Positions 18,819 through 26,481 of a stretch of DNA of 64,000 bases are shown piece after piece; positions within the stretch are counted from its first letter, which is position 1, and the number at the start of each line of letters is the position of its first letter. The stretch spans positions 1 to 64,000 of the forward strand of contig NZ_PJPV01000047.1 of assembly GCF_002864045.1 (NCBI RefSeq). Direction: 5' to 3'. A program made the position numbers and the translations under genes. The stretch comes from Endozoicomonas acroporae. GTDB taxonomy: Bacteria; Pseudomonadota; Gammaproteobacteria; Pseudomonadales; Endozoicomonadaceae. The notes below the pieces were generated by a model. The model ran no database searches and was not told where the DNA came from. It saw only the letters and a program-made list of their open reading frames with translations.

Positions 18819-18847
18819 TTTTGACTTGGAAAACAACAAAAAGTTCC
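18819..18847 (-). promoter_or_regulatory. Sigma-E-like promoter motif just upstream of tnpB
   Basis: GGAACTT (minus strand, 18847-18841), 16 bases, then TCAAAA (18824-18819) fits the sigma-E consensus closely. The predicted start is at or next to the tnpB ATG (18814), which has no ribosome-binding site, so any transcript would be nearly leaderless. It may be a chance match in an A/T-rich stretch. Confidence 0.35.
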
Positions 18848-19120
18848 TGTTTTTACTGATAGTTTTGCCAGTCCTATCGGACAGCCTCCTAGGCGGCCCC
18901 ACCTGCGCAGCCCAATCCATCTCCACCCAAGCTCTACGAGCTATGGATGGAGTATTCCGCGAGAATTGGTAACTCAATCGATACTCACCACGAGCATACT
19001 GACTGGTTTTCAAGTACTTTCGCCCCCTATAATTACGGGTCAAATTTATTTTGTGGTTCTGCTCTTGCTAAAAGAGTGTCCAAAAGGACAGCCTCTTCCG
19101 TTATTCAACCATTGGTCACC
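18848..19120. other. IS left flank and trmJ upstream region
   Basis: Just outside the tnpB start lies CCTAGGCGGCCCC at 18888-18900. The identical 13 bases occur inside the tnpB lesion at 17854-17866. CAGCCTCCTAG at 18882-18892 also matches the right edge of the palindrome at 23971-23981. A small hairpin TGTCC-AAAA-GGACA lies at about 19078-19091, upstream of trmJ. Open frames here have no recognisable product or ribosome-binding site. Confidence 0.5.
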
Positions 19121-19861
19121 ATGCTTCAAAATATTCGCATCATCCTTATCAATACCTTCCACCCCGGCAACATAGGCTCCGCTGCCCGGGCCATGAAAAC
19201 CATGGGTCTGAGTGACCTCTGCCTGGTGACACCGCAACGATTTCCCGCGCCGGAAGCGGACTCCATGGCGGCCGGTGCCCTGGATGTGCTGGAAAACGCC
19301 CGGGTCTTTGACTCACTGGATGCAGCCATTGCCGATTGCGCCCTGGTCATCGGCACCAGCGCCAGAACACGCACCCATTCGTTTTCACGCCCGATGCTGG
19401 GGGCTGAAGCGTGTGCGGAGAAACTGCTCTGTGAATCCCGCCAGTCGCCCGTTGCTCTGGTATTTGGCCAGGAAACCATGGGCCTGACCAACAGCGAGCT
19501 GGAAAAGTGCCACTTCCATACCAGTATTGATGCAAATCCGGAGTACCCGGTACTTAATGTCGCCTCAGCCATTCAGATTCTCTGTTATGAGATCTTCAAG
19601 GCGTCGCTGAATAAAGAGAACCACTGGCACGGTGCAACACCAGAACAGGAATACCCACTGAATCAGGAGCTGGAAAAGTTCTACGAGCACCTGGAAACCA
19701 CATTGACCGACATCAATTTTATTATTCAACAGCACCCGGGGCTGGTCATGACCCGGCTGCGTCGCTTGTTCAACCGAGCCCGCCCCGAAGCCAAAGAGCT
19801 GAATATGTTGCGGGGTATTCTGGGAGCCGCCCAGAAAGCATCTGGAAACAGCCATGACTGA
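19121..19861 (+). CDS. trmJ: tRNA (cytidine/uridine-2'-O-) methyltransferase TrmJ
   Basis: This SPOUT-family methyltransferase modifies position 32 in the tRNA anticodon loop. The family N-terminus is MLQNIRIILINTFHPGNIGS. The knot motifs include VFGQETMGLTNSELEKCHF and YPVLNVASAIQILCYEI. ATG 19121 gives 246 residues, the E. coli length; an in-frame extension of 58 codons to 18947 runs into the IS flank and is not conserved. The stop overlaps the start of the acetyltransferase gene, so the two are probably coupled. The IS element upstream may have changed its promoter. Confidence 0.96.
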   Translation: MLQNIRIILINTFHPGNIGSAARAMKTMGLSDLCLVTPQRFPAPEADSMAAGALDVLENARVFDSLDAAIADCALVIGTSARTRTHSFSRPMLGAEACAEKLLCESRQSPVALVFGQETMGLTNSELEKCHFHTSIDANPEYPVLNVASAIQILCYEIFKASLNKENHWHGATPEQEYPLNQELEKFYEHLETTLTDINFIIQQHPGLVMTRLRRLFNRARPEAKELNMLRGILGAAQKASGNSHD

Positions 19862-20300
19862 GCGTGCTGTGCATACCGTTGAGGAACTCAACCCCATTGC
19901 CTTTCCCCTGGTTAACCGCTTTTTTAAAGAGAACGGGCACAAGGGAAAAGCGTCGAGTGAGGAGCGGGTCTGGGTAGCCCGCTGTTTGAAGGGAAACATT
20001 ATCGCTGGCCTGAGGGCCAGTCCAAAATCCGACGGTTATCTGCTGAGAAGCGTTCAGGTAGTCAGCCATGCCCAAAGAAGGGGTATTGGCTCGTTCTTTT
20101 TGAGCGAAGTTCTGAAGGATATAGATGCTGTCAACTGCTGGTGCTACCCCTACGTTCACCTTGAACTTTTTTACCAGAGAGCAGGTTTTTTCAGCCCGGA
20201 GCCGGACAGTGTACCTTCTGATATCCTGGATCCTTACCTGAGGTACCGTCAACAGGGGCACACTTTCTTATTGATGGCCCGTTGCCCGCAGCAGGCCTGA
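19854..20300 (+). CDS. GNAT-family acetyltransferase
   Basis: This 148-residue protein has the GNAT core. LLRSVQVVSHAQRRGIGSFF carries the strand-4 and acetyl-CoA loop motif (Q/R-x-x-G-x-G/A form: QRRGIG), and the C-terminal motif is HLELFYQRAGFF. The substrate cannot be predicted. It starts eight bases inside the trmJ stop region, so expression is probably tied to trmJ. A link to tRNA or ribosome modification would be only a guess from that coupling. Confidence 0.85.
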   Translation: MTERAVHTVEELNPIAFPLVNRFFKENGHKGKASSEERVWVARCLKGNIIAGLRASPKSDGYLLRSVQVVSHAQRRGIGSFFLSEVLKDIDAVNCWCYPYVHLELFYQRAGFFSPEPDSVPSDILDPYLRYRQQGHTFLLMARCPQQA

Positions 20301-20400
20301 AATTTGGAAAGGCGAATCATCAGTAATTTTCAGGTACAACCAGCCTTTTAAATCAACAGCAATCCGCAGATACAGAGGCATTAAAACATATTTTCAAAGA

Positions 20401-21207
20401 TCATTGTTTACACTGCTGCCAGTAGCTCTCCATCTCTTCCAGCGTCAGCTGTTCAAAACGTTCCTCATGTTCCGTAGCAAGAGCTTCCATTTTCCGGAAC
20501 CGATGATCAAATTTATGGCAGGCCTTACGCAATGCCATATCGGCATCAACACCGAGGTGCCGGGCAAGATTGACACAGGCAAATAACAGGTCACCCAGCT
20601 CTTCTGAAATCCGCTCCTGACTTTCACTTCTGGCAGCACGGATTTCATCCAGCTCTTCGTAAATCTTGTCAAATACCGGCTCTGGCTCCGGCCAGTCAAA
20701 ACCCACTCTGGCCGCTGCTGCCTGAATTTTTTCAGCACGCTGCAAGGTTGGCAGCATTGTCGGCAAATCATCAGGCATGGCTGAGTGGCTCTCTTTGGGG
20801 CCTTTCAGTTTTTTTTCTTCGGCCTTTATTTCCTGCCACTTCTGCTTGACCTGTTCAGGCGTCAGCTGTTGCCCGGTAGCAAACGACTCCAGACTTCCAT
20901 CAGGAAAAACATGGGGATGTCGGCGCAGCAATTTTGCCAATATCCCCTCACTGATATCGGCAAAGTCAAAAAAACCGTTTTCTCTGGCCATCTGGGCATG
21001 GAAAATCACCTGAAATAACAGGTCACCCAGCTCTTCTTTCAGGTTGTCATAATCTTCCCGCTCAATGGCTTCGGCAACTTCGCAGGCCTCTTCCAGTGTG
21101 TAGGGGGCAATGGTGGCGAAGGTCTGTTTCAGATCCCATGGACAACCATGTTCTCTATCTCTGAGTCTGGCCATCAAAGTAATCAGATTATCAATGGAAT
21201 GTGACAA
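20401..21207 (-). CDS. mazG: Nucleoside triphosphate pyrophosphohydrolase MazG
   Basis: This 268-residue protein hydrolyses (d)NTPs to monophosphates. It has two MazG domains: the first with YTLEEACEVAEAIEREDY and NLKEELGDLLFQVIFHA (the acidic metal-binding residues), the second with RISEELGDLLFACVNLAR near residues 195-215. CPWDLKQTFATIAPY is the family N-terminal motif. Length matches E. coli (263). It lies downstream of relA on the same strand, as in E. coli and Pseudomonas. In E. coli MazG lowers ppGpp. A palindromic repeat separates it from relA. Confidence 0.97.
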   Translation of the reverse strand: MSHSIDNLITLMARLRDREHGCPWDLKQTFATIAPYTLEEACEVAEAIEREDYDNLKEELGDLLFQVIFHAQMARENGFFDFADISEGILAKLLRRHPHVFPDGSLESFATGQQLTPEQVKQKWQEIKAEEKKLKGPKESHSAMPDDLPTMLPTLQRAEKIQAAAARVGFDWPEPEPVFDKIYEELDEIRAARSESQERISEELGDLLFACVNLARHLGVDADMALRKACHKFDHRFRKMEALATEHEERFEQLTLEEMESYWQQCKQ

Positions 21208-21271
21208 ACCCGGCTCCTTGAAGAGTGTAAAAGCATTAAAACGAAAGGGATCCCTACGTCAGGTGATGGTG

Positions 21272-21407
21272 CTTTAAAAGGCACAAAAGCCTTGAACCAC
21301 AAAGGCACGAAGACACAAAGGAAGCCTTTTTGTTTGCTGAGCGTAGCTCAGGCAAGCCCGGAAAAAACTTTGTGTCTTTGTGCCTTTGTGGTTCCCTTCT
21401 TTTAAAG
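21272..21407. repeat. 136-base palindromic repeat between relA and mazG
   Basis: Arms GAACCACAAAGGCACGAAGA... at 21294-21320 and 21368-21394 match at 26 of 27 inverted positions. Outer boxes CTTTAAAAG (21272-21280) and CTTTTAAAG (21399-21407) pair as well, and a central hairpin CTGAG-CGTAG-CTCAG sits in the loop. Sequences of the form ACCACAAAGGCACNAAGACAC are, from memory, common intergenic palindromes in environmental bacteria. A related inverted pair occurs at 60357-60424. Confidence 0.75.
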
Positions 21408-21448
21408 CCTTTGGCAACACCCTCCAAGCCTGGAAACCAATAGATAAC

Positions 21449-23701
21449 TTAACTCATTTTACGATGACGAACAGCATCGATAACATTGGGCAACTGACCG
21501 ACCTTGGCAAGGATGCGTCCCAGGCTCTCCAGACTCGGAACTTCCATAGTCAGCAGCATGCTGGCTAAATGCTCTTCCTTGCTGGTCCGGGTCTGCATAG
21601 ACAGAACATTCACCTTATCGTTAGCCAATACCACGGTAATATCTCTTAACAGGCCCGGGCGGTCATAAGCCGTAATGATAACATCAACCGGGTAACTGTA
21701 GTCCGGACGGGTTCCCCAGTTAACTTCTATCAGGCGCTCCGGCTCACGACTGCGCAAAGAGAGCGCCGTATTACAGTCTTCCCGGTGAATGGTTACGCCA
21801 CGGCCAACGGTGATATAACCGATAATCGGATCCCCCGGCACCGGCTGGCAGCAACCCGCCATCTGAGTCAGCAGATTACCAACACCATCAATGGTAATGG
21901 TGCTGTCCGATAACCGTTCCTGTTGTGGTTTGGTGCGAATTTCAAACGTCTTCTCTTCTTCCGGCGCAACCTGCTTCTGTGCCAGGGAAACCACATGGCG
22001 AAGTTTTATGTCACCGGCACCGATACCGGCAAACATATCATCCGGTGACAGGCAGTTAACTGCCTGGGCAAGCTCCGGGTAATTAACACTCTGCAACGCC
22101 TGACGTTTAAGCTCCAATTCCAGCAGGCTCTGACCATCAGCGATATTGGCGTCCCGATCCTGCTTTTTGAACCAGCTGGTGATCTTGGCCCTGGCACGAC
22201 TGGTGGTGACATAACCAAGATCAGGGTTCAGCCAGTCCCGGCTGGGGTGGGCATTGGGAGCAGTAAGGATTTCCACCTGATCGCCGGTTTTCAGTTTATG
22301 GGTTAACGGGACAATACGACCGGCAACTTTCGCGCCTCTGCAGCGGCTGCCCACTTCTGAGTGAATCCGGTAGGCAAAATCGATCGGGGTGGCTCCTACC
22401 GACAGATCAACCACATGCCCATCTTTGGTAAACACATAGATTCGGTCTGGCTCGACATCCGCACGCCACTGACCACCCAGCTCGCCCAGATCACCAAGGT
22501 CTTCATGCCACTCCATCACCTGACGCAGCCAGGAAATTTTTTCCTCGTAGCTGTCACTGCGGCTATTAACGTCAGTGCCCTTGTACTTCCAGTGTGCGCA
22601 AACACCCAGCTCTGCTTCCTCATGCATATCATGGGTGCGTATCTGAACTTCAAGGGTTTTGCCTTCAGGACCAAACACCGCCGTATGCAGGGAGCGGTAG
22701 CCATTCTCTTTCGGAGTGGCAATGTAATCATCAAATTCCTTGGGAATATGATTCCAGAGCGAGTGCACCACCCCCAGGGCTGCATAACAGTCACGGACTT
22801 CATTGGTGAGAATACGGACCGCACGAATATCGTAAAGATCACGGAAATCGACGTTTTTCCGTTTCATCTTCCGCCAGATACTGTAGATATGCTTTACCCG
22901 GCCACTGACATCCCCCTCAATCCGTGCATCCGACAACGATGCTTTCAGGGCATCTACGACGTTGGTAATGTATTTCTGGCGATCCAGTCGTTTGCCATCC
23001 AGTAGCCTGGCAATTTTCTTATAGTCCTGGGGTTTAAGGTAACGGAAGGAGAGATCTTCCAGCTCCCACTTGATATAACCAATACCCAGCCGATGGGCCA
23101 GCGGCGCATAAATTTCAAACACCTCCCGGGCAACCCGCTGACGTTTCTCCTTACTGGCATGCTGAACAGCCCGGATAGCGCAGGTACGCTCAGCCAGTTT
23201 GATCAGGGCAACACGGACATCGTCAATAATGGACACCAGCATCTTGCGAACTTTTTCCAGCTGGTCCTGACGATGATCGAGAACCTGCTTTCTCGGGTTC
23301 TGGATATTGCTGATGGCCGCCATGCCCTGAACGTCTTTGATCAGACCGGCAACCACCTTGCCAAAATTCTCTTCCACCTGGTCAAGAGAGAGCTTGGTTT
23401 CACGGACAGCCCGATAGAGGACCGCAGCAACCAGGGTATCCATATCCAGTTTCAGCTCGGCCAGGATCTCGGCCATTTCCAGACCGGTCCGGAAACACCC
23501 TTTTCCCGTAGGCCAGACTGTTTCTTCAGATTCGAGAGACCGCTGCAATGCCAGCAGCTCAGCCTGTTGGGCCAGCTCGCAGGCCTCCCTCAGACTATCC
23601 GTATCACCAACGCCGTAACGTTCCTGCAGGCGATTCAGCCAGGCACCCAGGTCGACACTGCCGTCGAAGAGCTGGGGCTGATCCTCTCTGACCTTGACCA
23701 T
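21449..23701 (-). CDS. relA: GTP pyrophosphokinase (ppGpp synthetase I)
   Basis: This 750-residue ribosome-associated alarmone synthetase makes (p)ppGpp on amino-acid starvation. The N-terminal pseudo-hydrolase domain lacks the HD pair (AAVLYRAVRETKLSL), as in RelA and unlike SpoT. The synthetase domain has YDIRAVRILT and the EFDDYIATPKENGYRSLH segment, the acidic EXDD form of RelA. Then come TGS (DRIYVFTKDGHVVDLSVGAT), the zinc-finger region (LTQMAGCCQPVPGDPIIGYI) and a C-terminal ACT domain (YDRPGLLRDITVVLAND). A terminator-like hairpin lies 30 bases before the start codon, and the ribosome-binding site is weak. Confidence 0.98.
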   Translation of the reverse strand: MVKVREDQPQLFDGSVDLGAWLNRLQERYGVGDTDSLREACELAQQAELLALQRSLESEETVWPTGKGCFRTGLEMAEILAELKLDMDTLVAAVLYRAVRETKLSLDQVEENFGKVVAGLIKDVQGMAAISNIQNPRKQVLDHRQDQLEKVRKMLVSIIDDVRVALIKLAERTCAIRAVQHASKEKRQRVAREVFEIYAPLAHRLGIGYIKWELEDLSFRYLKPQDYKKIARLLDGKRLDRQKYITNVVDALKASLSDARIEGDVSGRVKHIYSIWRKMKRKNVDFRDLYDIRAVRILTNEVRDCYAALGVVHSLWNHIPKEFDDYIATPKENGYRSLHTAVFGPEGKTLEVQIRTHDMHEEAELGVCAHWKYKGTDVNSRSDSYEEKISWLRQVMEWHEDLGDLGELGGQWRADVEPDRIYVFTKDGHVVDLSVGATPIDFAYRIHSEVGSRCRGAKVAGRIVPLTHKLKTGDQVEILTAPNAHPSRDWLNPDLGYVTTSRARAKITSWFKKQDRDANIADGQSLLELELKRQALQSVNYPELAQAVNCLSPDDMFAGIGAGDIKLRHVVSLAQKQVAPEEEKTFEIRTKPQQERLSDSTITIDGVGNLLTQMAGCCQPVPGDPIIGYITVGRGVTIHREDCNTALSLRSREPERLIEVNWGTRPDYSYPVDVIITAYDRPGLLRDITVVLANDKVNVLSMQTRTSKEEHLASMLLTMEVPSLESLGRILAKVGQLPNVIDAVRHRKMS

Positions 23702-23725
23702 CTATTCCATTCCATCTCTTTCTGT

Positions 23726-23750
23726 AAAAATGATGCCCTGTGTGGCATCA
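23726..23750 (-). terminator. Intrinsic-terminator-like hairpin directly upstream of relA
   Basis: On the minus strand TGATGCC-ACACAG-GGCATCA forms a 7-base-pair stem followed at once by TTTTT. It lies 25-49 bases before the relA ATG and about 290 bases after the rlmD stop. It may end rlmD transcription. There is almost no room for a promoter between it and relA, so regulated read-through into relA is also possible. Confidence 0.55.
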
Positions 23751-23752
23751 GG

Positions 23753-23981
23753 CTAGGAGGCTGACCAAGAATAGACTGCCCTACGCGGCAACTGCTCCTG
23801 CGTTGCACTAGCTCCTGCATCCATGCAGTCGTGCGGTGACAGAAAATTGGTCTAAAAAGTCGGAAATTTTTAGCAAATAGAACCACTATTCACTAAAAAT
23901 TTCCGACTTTTTATCCTCAATTTTCTGCCATCCTCGCTACGGGGTCGCCTAGACGGGCGCTATTCTCGGTCAGCCTCCTAG
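23753..23981. repeat. 229-base composite palindrome (MITE-like) between rlmD and relA
   Basis: Terminal arms CTAGGAGGCTGACCAAGAAT... (23753-23774) and 23960-23981 match at 21 of 22 inverted positions. Inside are a perfect 10-base pair (CAGAAAATTG 23840-23849 with CAATTTTCTG 23918-23927) and a perfect 21-base pair (23853-23873 with 23893-23913). It encodes nothing recognisable. The CAGCCTCCTAG tip also occurs beside the IS element at 18882-18892, suggesting a family of related repeats. Confidence 0.75.
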
Positions 23982-24036
23982 ACTACTTCCCCAAAGCAGC
24001 CATTAACAGGCTACTTTCCAATAAATTACTTTTTGA

Positions 24037-25374
24037 CTATGACCTGACAAAAAGCGCCATGGACTCAACATGAGAAGTTTGCGGAAACATATCCATTACA
24101 CACAAACGCTCAAGCCTGAAACCATGGGAGACCAGACTGCCGGCATCCCTGGCAAGGGTTGCCGGATTGCAGGAAATATACAACAGTCGGTCAGGCAATA
24201 AACAGGCCAGTTGCTCAATCATAAAATCCGCACCGGCCCTTGGGGGGTCCAGAACCACTATATCGTAATGCTCTTTTGCCCAGGGCTCAGTGGTGAAATC
24301 ACTGGACAGGTCTGCGCAGTGAAAACTTACATTACTCAAACCATTCAGACCGGCATTTCTTGTCGCCTGGGCAACCGAACCCGGTGAACCCTCAACCCCA
24401 GTAACATGGCCTGACTGTTTTGCCAGTGGCAGAGAGAAATTACCCAGGCCACAGAACAGATCCAGCACTTTATCGGATGCTTGCGGAGTAAGCCACTGGA
24501 TAACCTGCTCAACCATCGCCTGATTAATCACCCGGTTGACCTGGGTAAAGTCCTGTGGCCGGAAGTACAGCTGCACCCCTGATTCAGGTAGCGAGTAATG
24601 CAATGCGACTGCGGCATCGTCGTCAGATCTGGCAGGATATAAAAGCCGGATGTTCTCCGGACTACCCTGCAGGTACAGCAACAGCTGATGGGCAGAAGCA
24701 AACGCTGTCAACAGGGTTTGGTCTTCTTGCGACAGAGGACGAATATGACGCAGCAGTAACCCGCGCCCCTGCTCTGCCAGAAAACACTCCACGTGGGAAA
24801 TGGCTTCCCGGCCGGTTAACGTTGGCAAAAATGACTTCAACAGTACGGGCATCTCCTGCAAAGGCTCTGCCAGTATGTGACATTCATTAATGTCACAGAT
24901 GGCATTACTGCCCTTTTCCCGAAAGCCAAGGTTCAGTCTGCCTTTACGCCAGCGGATAGCAAAACGGCAACGATGACGATAGCCATAGGGGGGAGAAACC
25001 AGTGGTTCCTCAATGTGCTCAGGCACAACATGGGCAAATCGCCTTAACTGATCGAGAACGATGTGCTGCTTGCTGTCAAGCTGCCCTTCATGGGACCAGT
25101 ACTGCAGGCTGCACCCTCCGCACTGACGAAAATGGGCGCAGGCAGGCTCACGGCGCTCGGGTGATGCCGACAGCACTTCTGATACACGGGCATTGATAAA
25201 ACGACGTTTGTCTTCCAGAATCCGGACACGAACGGTTTCGCCCGGCAGTGCCCCGTCAATAAAGAGGGTCTTCCCATGGTAGCGGGCAATCCCGCGACCA
25301 TCATGGGAAAGCCCGTCAATACGCACATCCTCATGAATAATAACAGGGGTTGAGGCAGCACGTTTAAAGCGCAT
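24037..25374 (-). CDS. rlmD: 23S rRNA (uracil-1939-C5)-methyltransferase RlmD
   Basis: This SAM-dependent methyltransferase acts on U1939 of 23S rRNA. A TRAM domain forms residues 10-70 (DGRGIARYHGKTLFIDG). Cysteines for a 4Fe-4S cluster follow (ACAHFRQCGGCSLQYW, plus a later Cys). The SAM motif is VLDLFCGLGNFSLPLAK, and the catalytic region has VVLDPPRAGA and LYISCNPATLARDAG. ATG 25374 (MRFKRAAS, GGAAG upstream) fits better than ATG 25404. Length is 445 residues against 433 in E. coli. It lies between cysM and relA, as in Pseudomonas. Confidence 0.96.
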   Translation of the reverse strand: MRFKRAASTPVIIHEDVRIDGLSHDGRGIARYHGKTLFIDGALPGETVRVRILEDKRRFINARVSEVLSASPERREPACAHFRQCGGCSLQYWSHEGQLDSKQHIVLDQLRRFAHVVPEHIEEPLVSPPYGYRHRCRFAIRWRKGRLNLGFREKGSNAICDINECHILAEPLQEMPVLLKSFLPTLTGREAISHVECFLAEQGRGLLLRHIRPLSQEDQTLLTAFASAHQLLLYLQGSPENIRLLYPARSDDDAAVALHYSLPESGVQLYFRPQDFTQVNRVINQAMVEQVIQWLTPQASDKVLDLFCGLGNFSLPLAKQSGHVTGVEGSPGSVAQATRNAGLNGLSNVSFHCADLSSDFTTEPWAKEHYDIVVLDPPRAGADFMIEQLACLLPDRLLYISCNPATLARDAGSLVSHGFRLERLCVMDMFPQTSHVESMALFVRS

Positions 25375-25521
25375 AGAGTACTTCCAACATTCTCTTGAAA
25401 CCATAGCCCATGGCCGTTTAAAAGCGCAATGTTACCTTGGATATTGAGTACAACAAACCCGGATTCATACCTGCATACATGGAAATTCAATCATGGCCAG
25501 AGAAACCGGTGAACGGTTTTC

Positions 25522-26412
25522 CTATGGCAGAAATACGCCAGTGGAAAGATAGCGATCACCACGGTCACAGATAATCGCCACAATGGTGGCATGCGCTACG
25601 CTTTTTGACAGTCTCAGGGCAGCAGCAACGGCTCCCCCTGAAGAAACACCGCAGAATATGCCTTCTTCCCGGGCCAGCCGCCTCATGCATTCTTCAGCTT
25701 CTGTCTGACCAATATCCATCACCTCATCAACGGCGGAACGGTGAAAAATCGCAGGCAGGTATTCGGGACTCCAACGACGGATGCCTGGTATCTGAGCCCC
25801 CTGTTCCGGTTGCAGGCCAACGATCTGAATGGCAGGATTCTTCGCTTTCAGATAACGGGAGGTCCCCATTATCGTCCCGGTAGTGCCCATGGAACTGATA
25901 AAATGCGTGACCGCACCCTGAGTCTGCTGCCAGATTTCAGGCCCGGTGGTCCCGTAATGCGCCAGGGGATTATCCGGATTGGCAAACTGGTTAAGTACCT
26001 TGCCCAGGCCCTGTTGCTGCATTTCCAACGCTTTATCCCGGGCACCTTCCATGCCATTACTGACCAGAATCAGTTCTGCTCCATAAGCACTCATTGCTGC
26101 ACGACGCTCGGCGCTCATATTGTCCGGCATAATGAGGATCATCCGATAACCGCGCACGGCCGCTGCCATCGCGAGCGCTATACCGGTATTGCCACTGGTG
26201 GCTTCAATTAATGTGTCCCCCGGGCTGATGGCATTGCGGCGTTCTGCCTCGGCGATCATGGACAGGGCTGGTCGATCTTTCACGGAACCGGCCGGATTTT
26301 GTCCTTCCAGTTTCAGTAGTATGGTATTTGAACTCTTCCCCTGCATACGCTGCAGACGAACCAGAGGGGTGTTGCCAATAATCGACTCTATTGTCGGATA
26401 TTCCATGGACAT
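25522..26412 (-). CDS. cysM: Cysteine synthase B
   Basis: This PLP enzyme makes cysteine from O-acetylserine; CysM also accepts thiosulfate. The N-terminus is [19 protein letters not shown]. The PLP lysine is in [12 protein letters not shown], the substrate loop is [13 protein letters not shown], and the phosphate-binding loop is [20 protein letters not shown] 26412 (MSMEYP) gives 296 residues; a frame extension upstream to 26511 overlaps the divergent kinase gene and is not family-like. The short length and the loop sequence favour CysM over CysK. Confidence 0.95.
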   Translation of the reverse strand: MSMEYPTIESIIGNTPLVRLQRMQGKSSNTILLKLEGQNPAGSVKDRPALSMIAEAERRNAISPGDTLIEATSGNTGIALAMAAAVRGYRMILIMPDNMSAERRAAMSAYGAELILVSNGMEGARDKALEMQQQGLGKVLNQFANPDNPLAHYGTTGPEIWQQTQGAVTHFISSMGTTGTIMGTSRYLKAKNPAIQIVGLQPEQGAQIPGIRRWSPEYLPAIFHRSAVDEVMDIGQTEAEECMRRLAREEGIFCGVSSGGAVAAALRLSKSVAHATIVAIICDRGDRYLSTGVFLP

Positions 26413-26481
26413 ATAACTTACGTAGACTTTATTATTCCGGCAATAATACCGAACAAAAGCCAAACAGGGAAAGGCAGTACC

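Larger units (their letters stand above)
17709..18850 (-). mobile_element. Decayed IS200/IS605-type element with lone tnpB (IS1341-like)
   Basis: The element has a tnpB on the minus strand and no tnpA. Its right end carries the family hairpin (CCACTA AACCGC, loop TTC, GCGGTT A TAGTGG) at 17725-17752, overlapping the tnpB stop. Related elements express a guide-type RNA from this end. The boundaries are approximate: the right edge is taken at ACTTGACATCC near 17709, and the left edge is unclear. It sits between cydD and trmJ, whose usual upstream sequences it may have displaced. Confidence 0.75.
23702..24036. other. Gene-free stretch between rlmD and relA
   Basis: These 335 bases contain the 229-base palindrome 23753-23981 and the terminator-like hairpin 23726-23750, both described separately. 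No gene was seen. Any relA promoter must lie within or beyond these structures, or relA depends on read-through from rlmD. Confidence 0.65.

Noticed and set aside
18753-19043. A 96-codon minus-strand frame across the tnpB start and the IS flank
   Set aside because: It runs out of phase through the tnpB start and repeat-derived sequence; no motif could be recognised.
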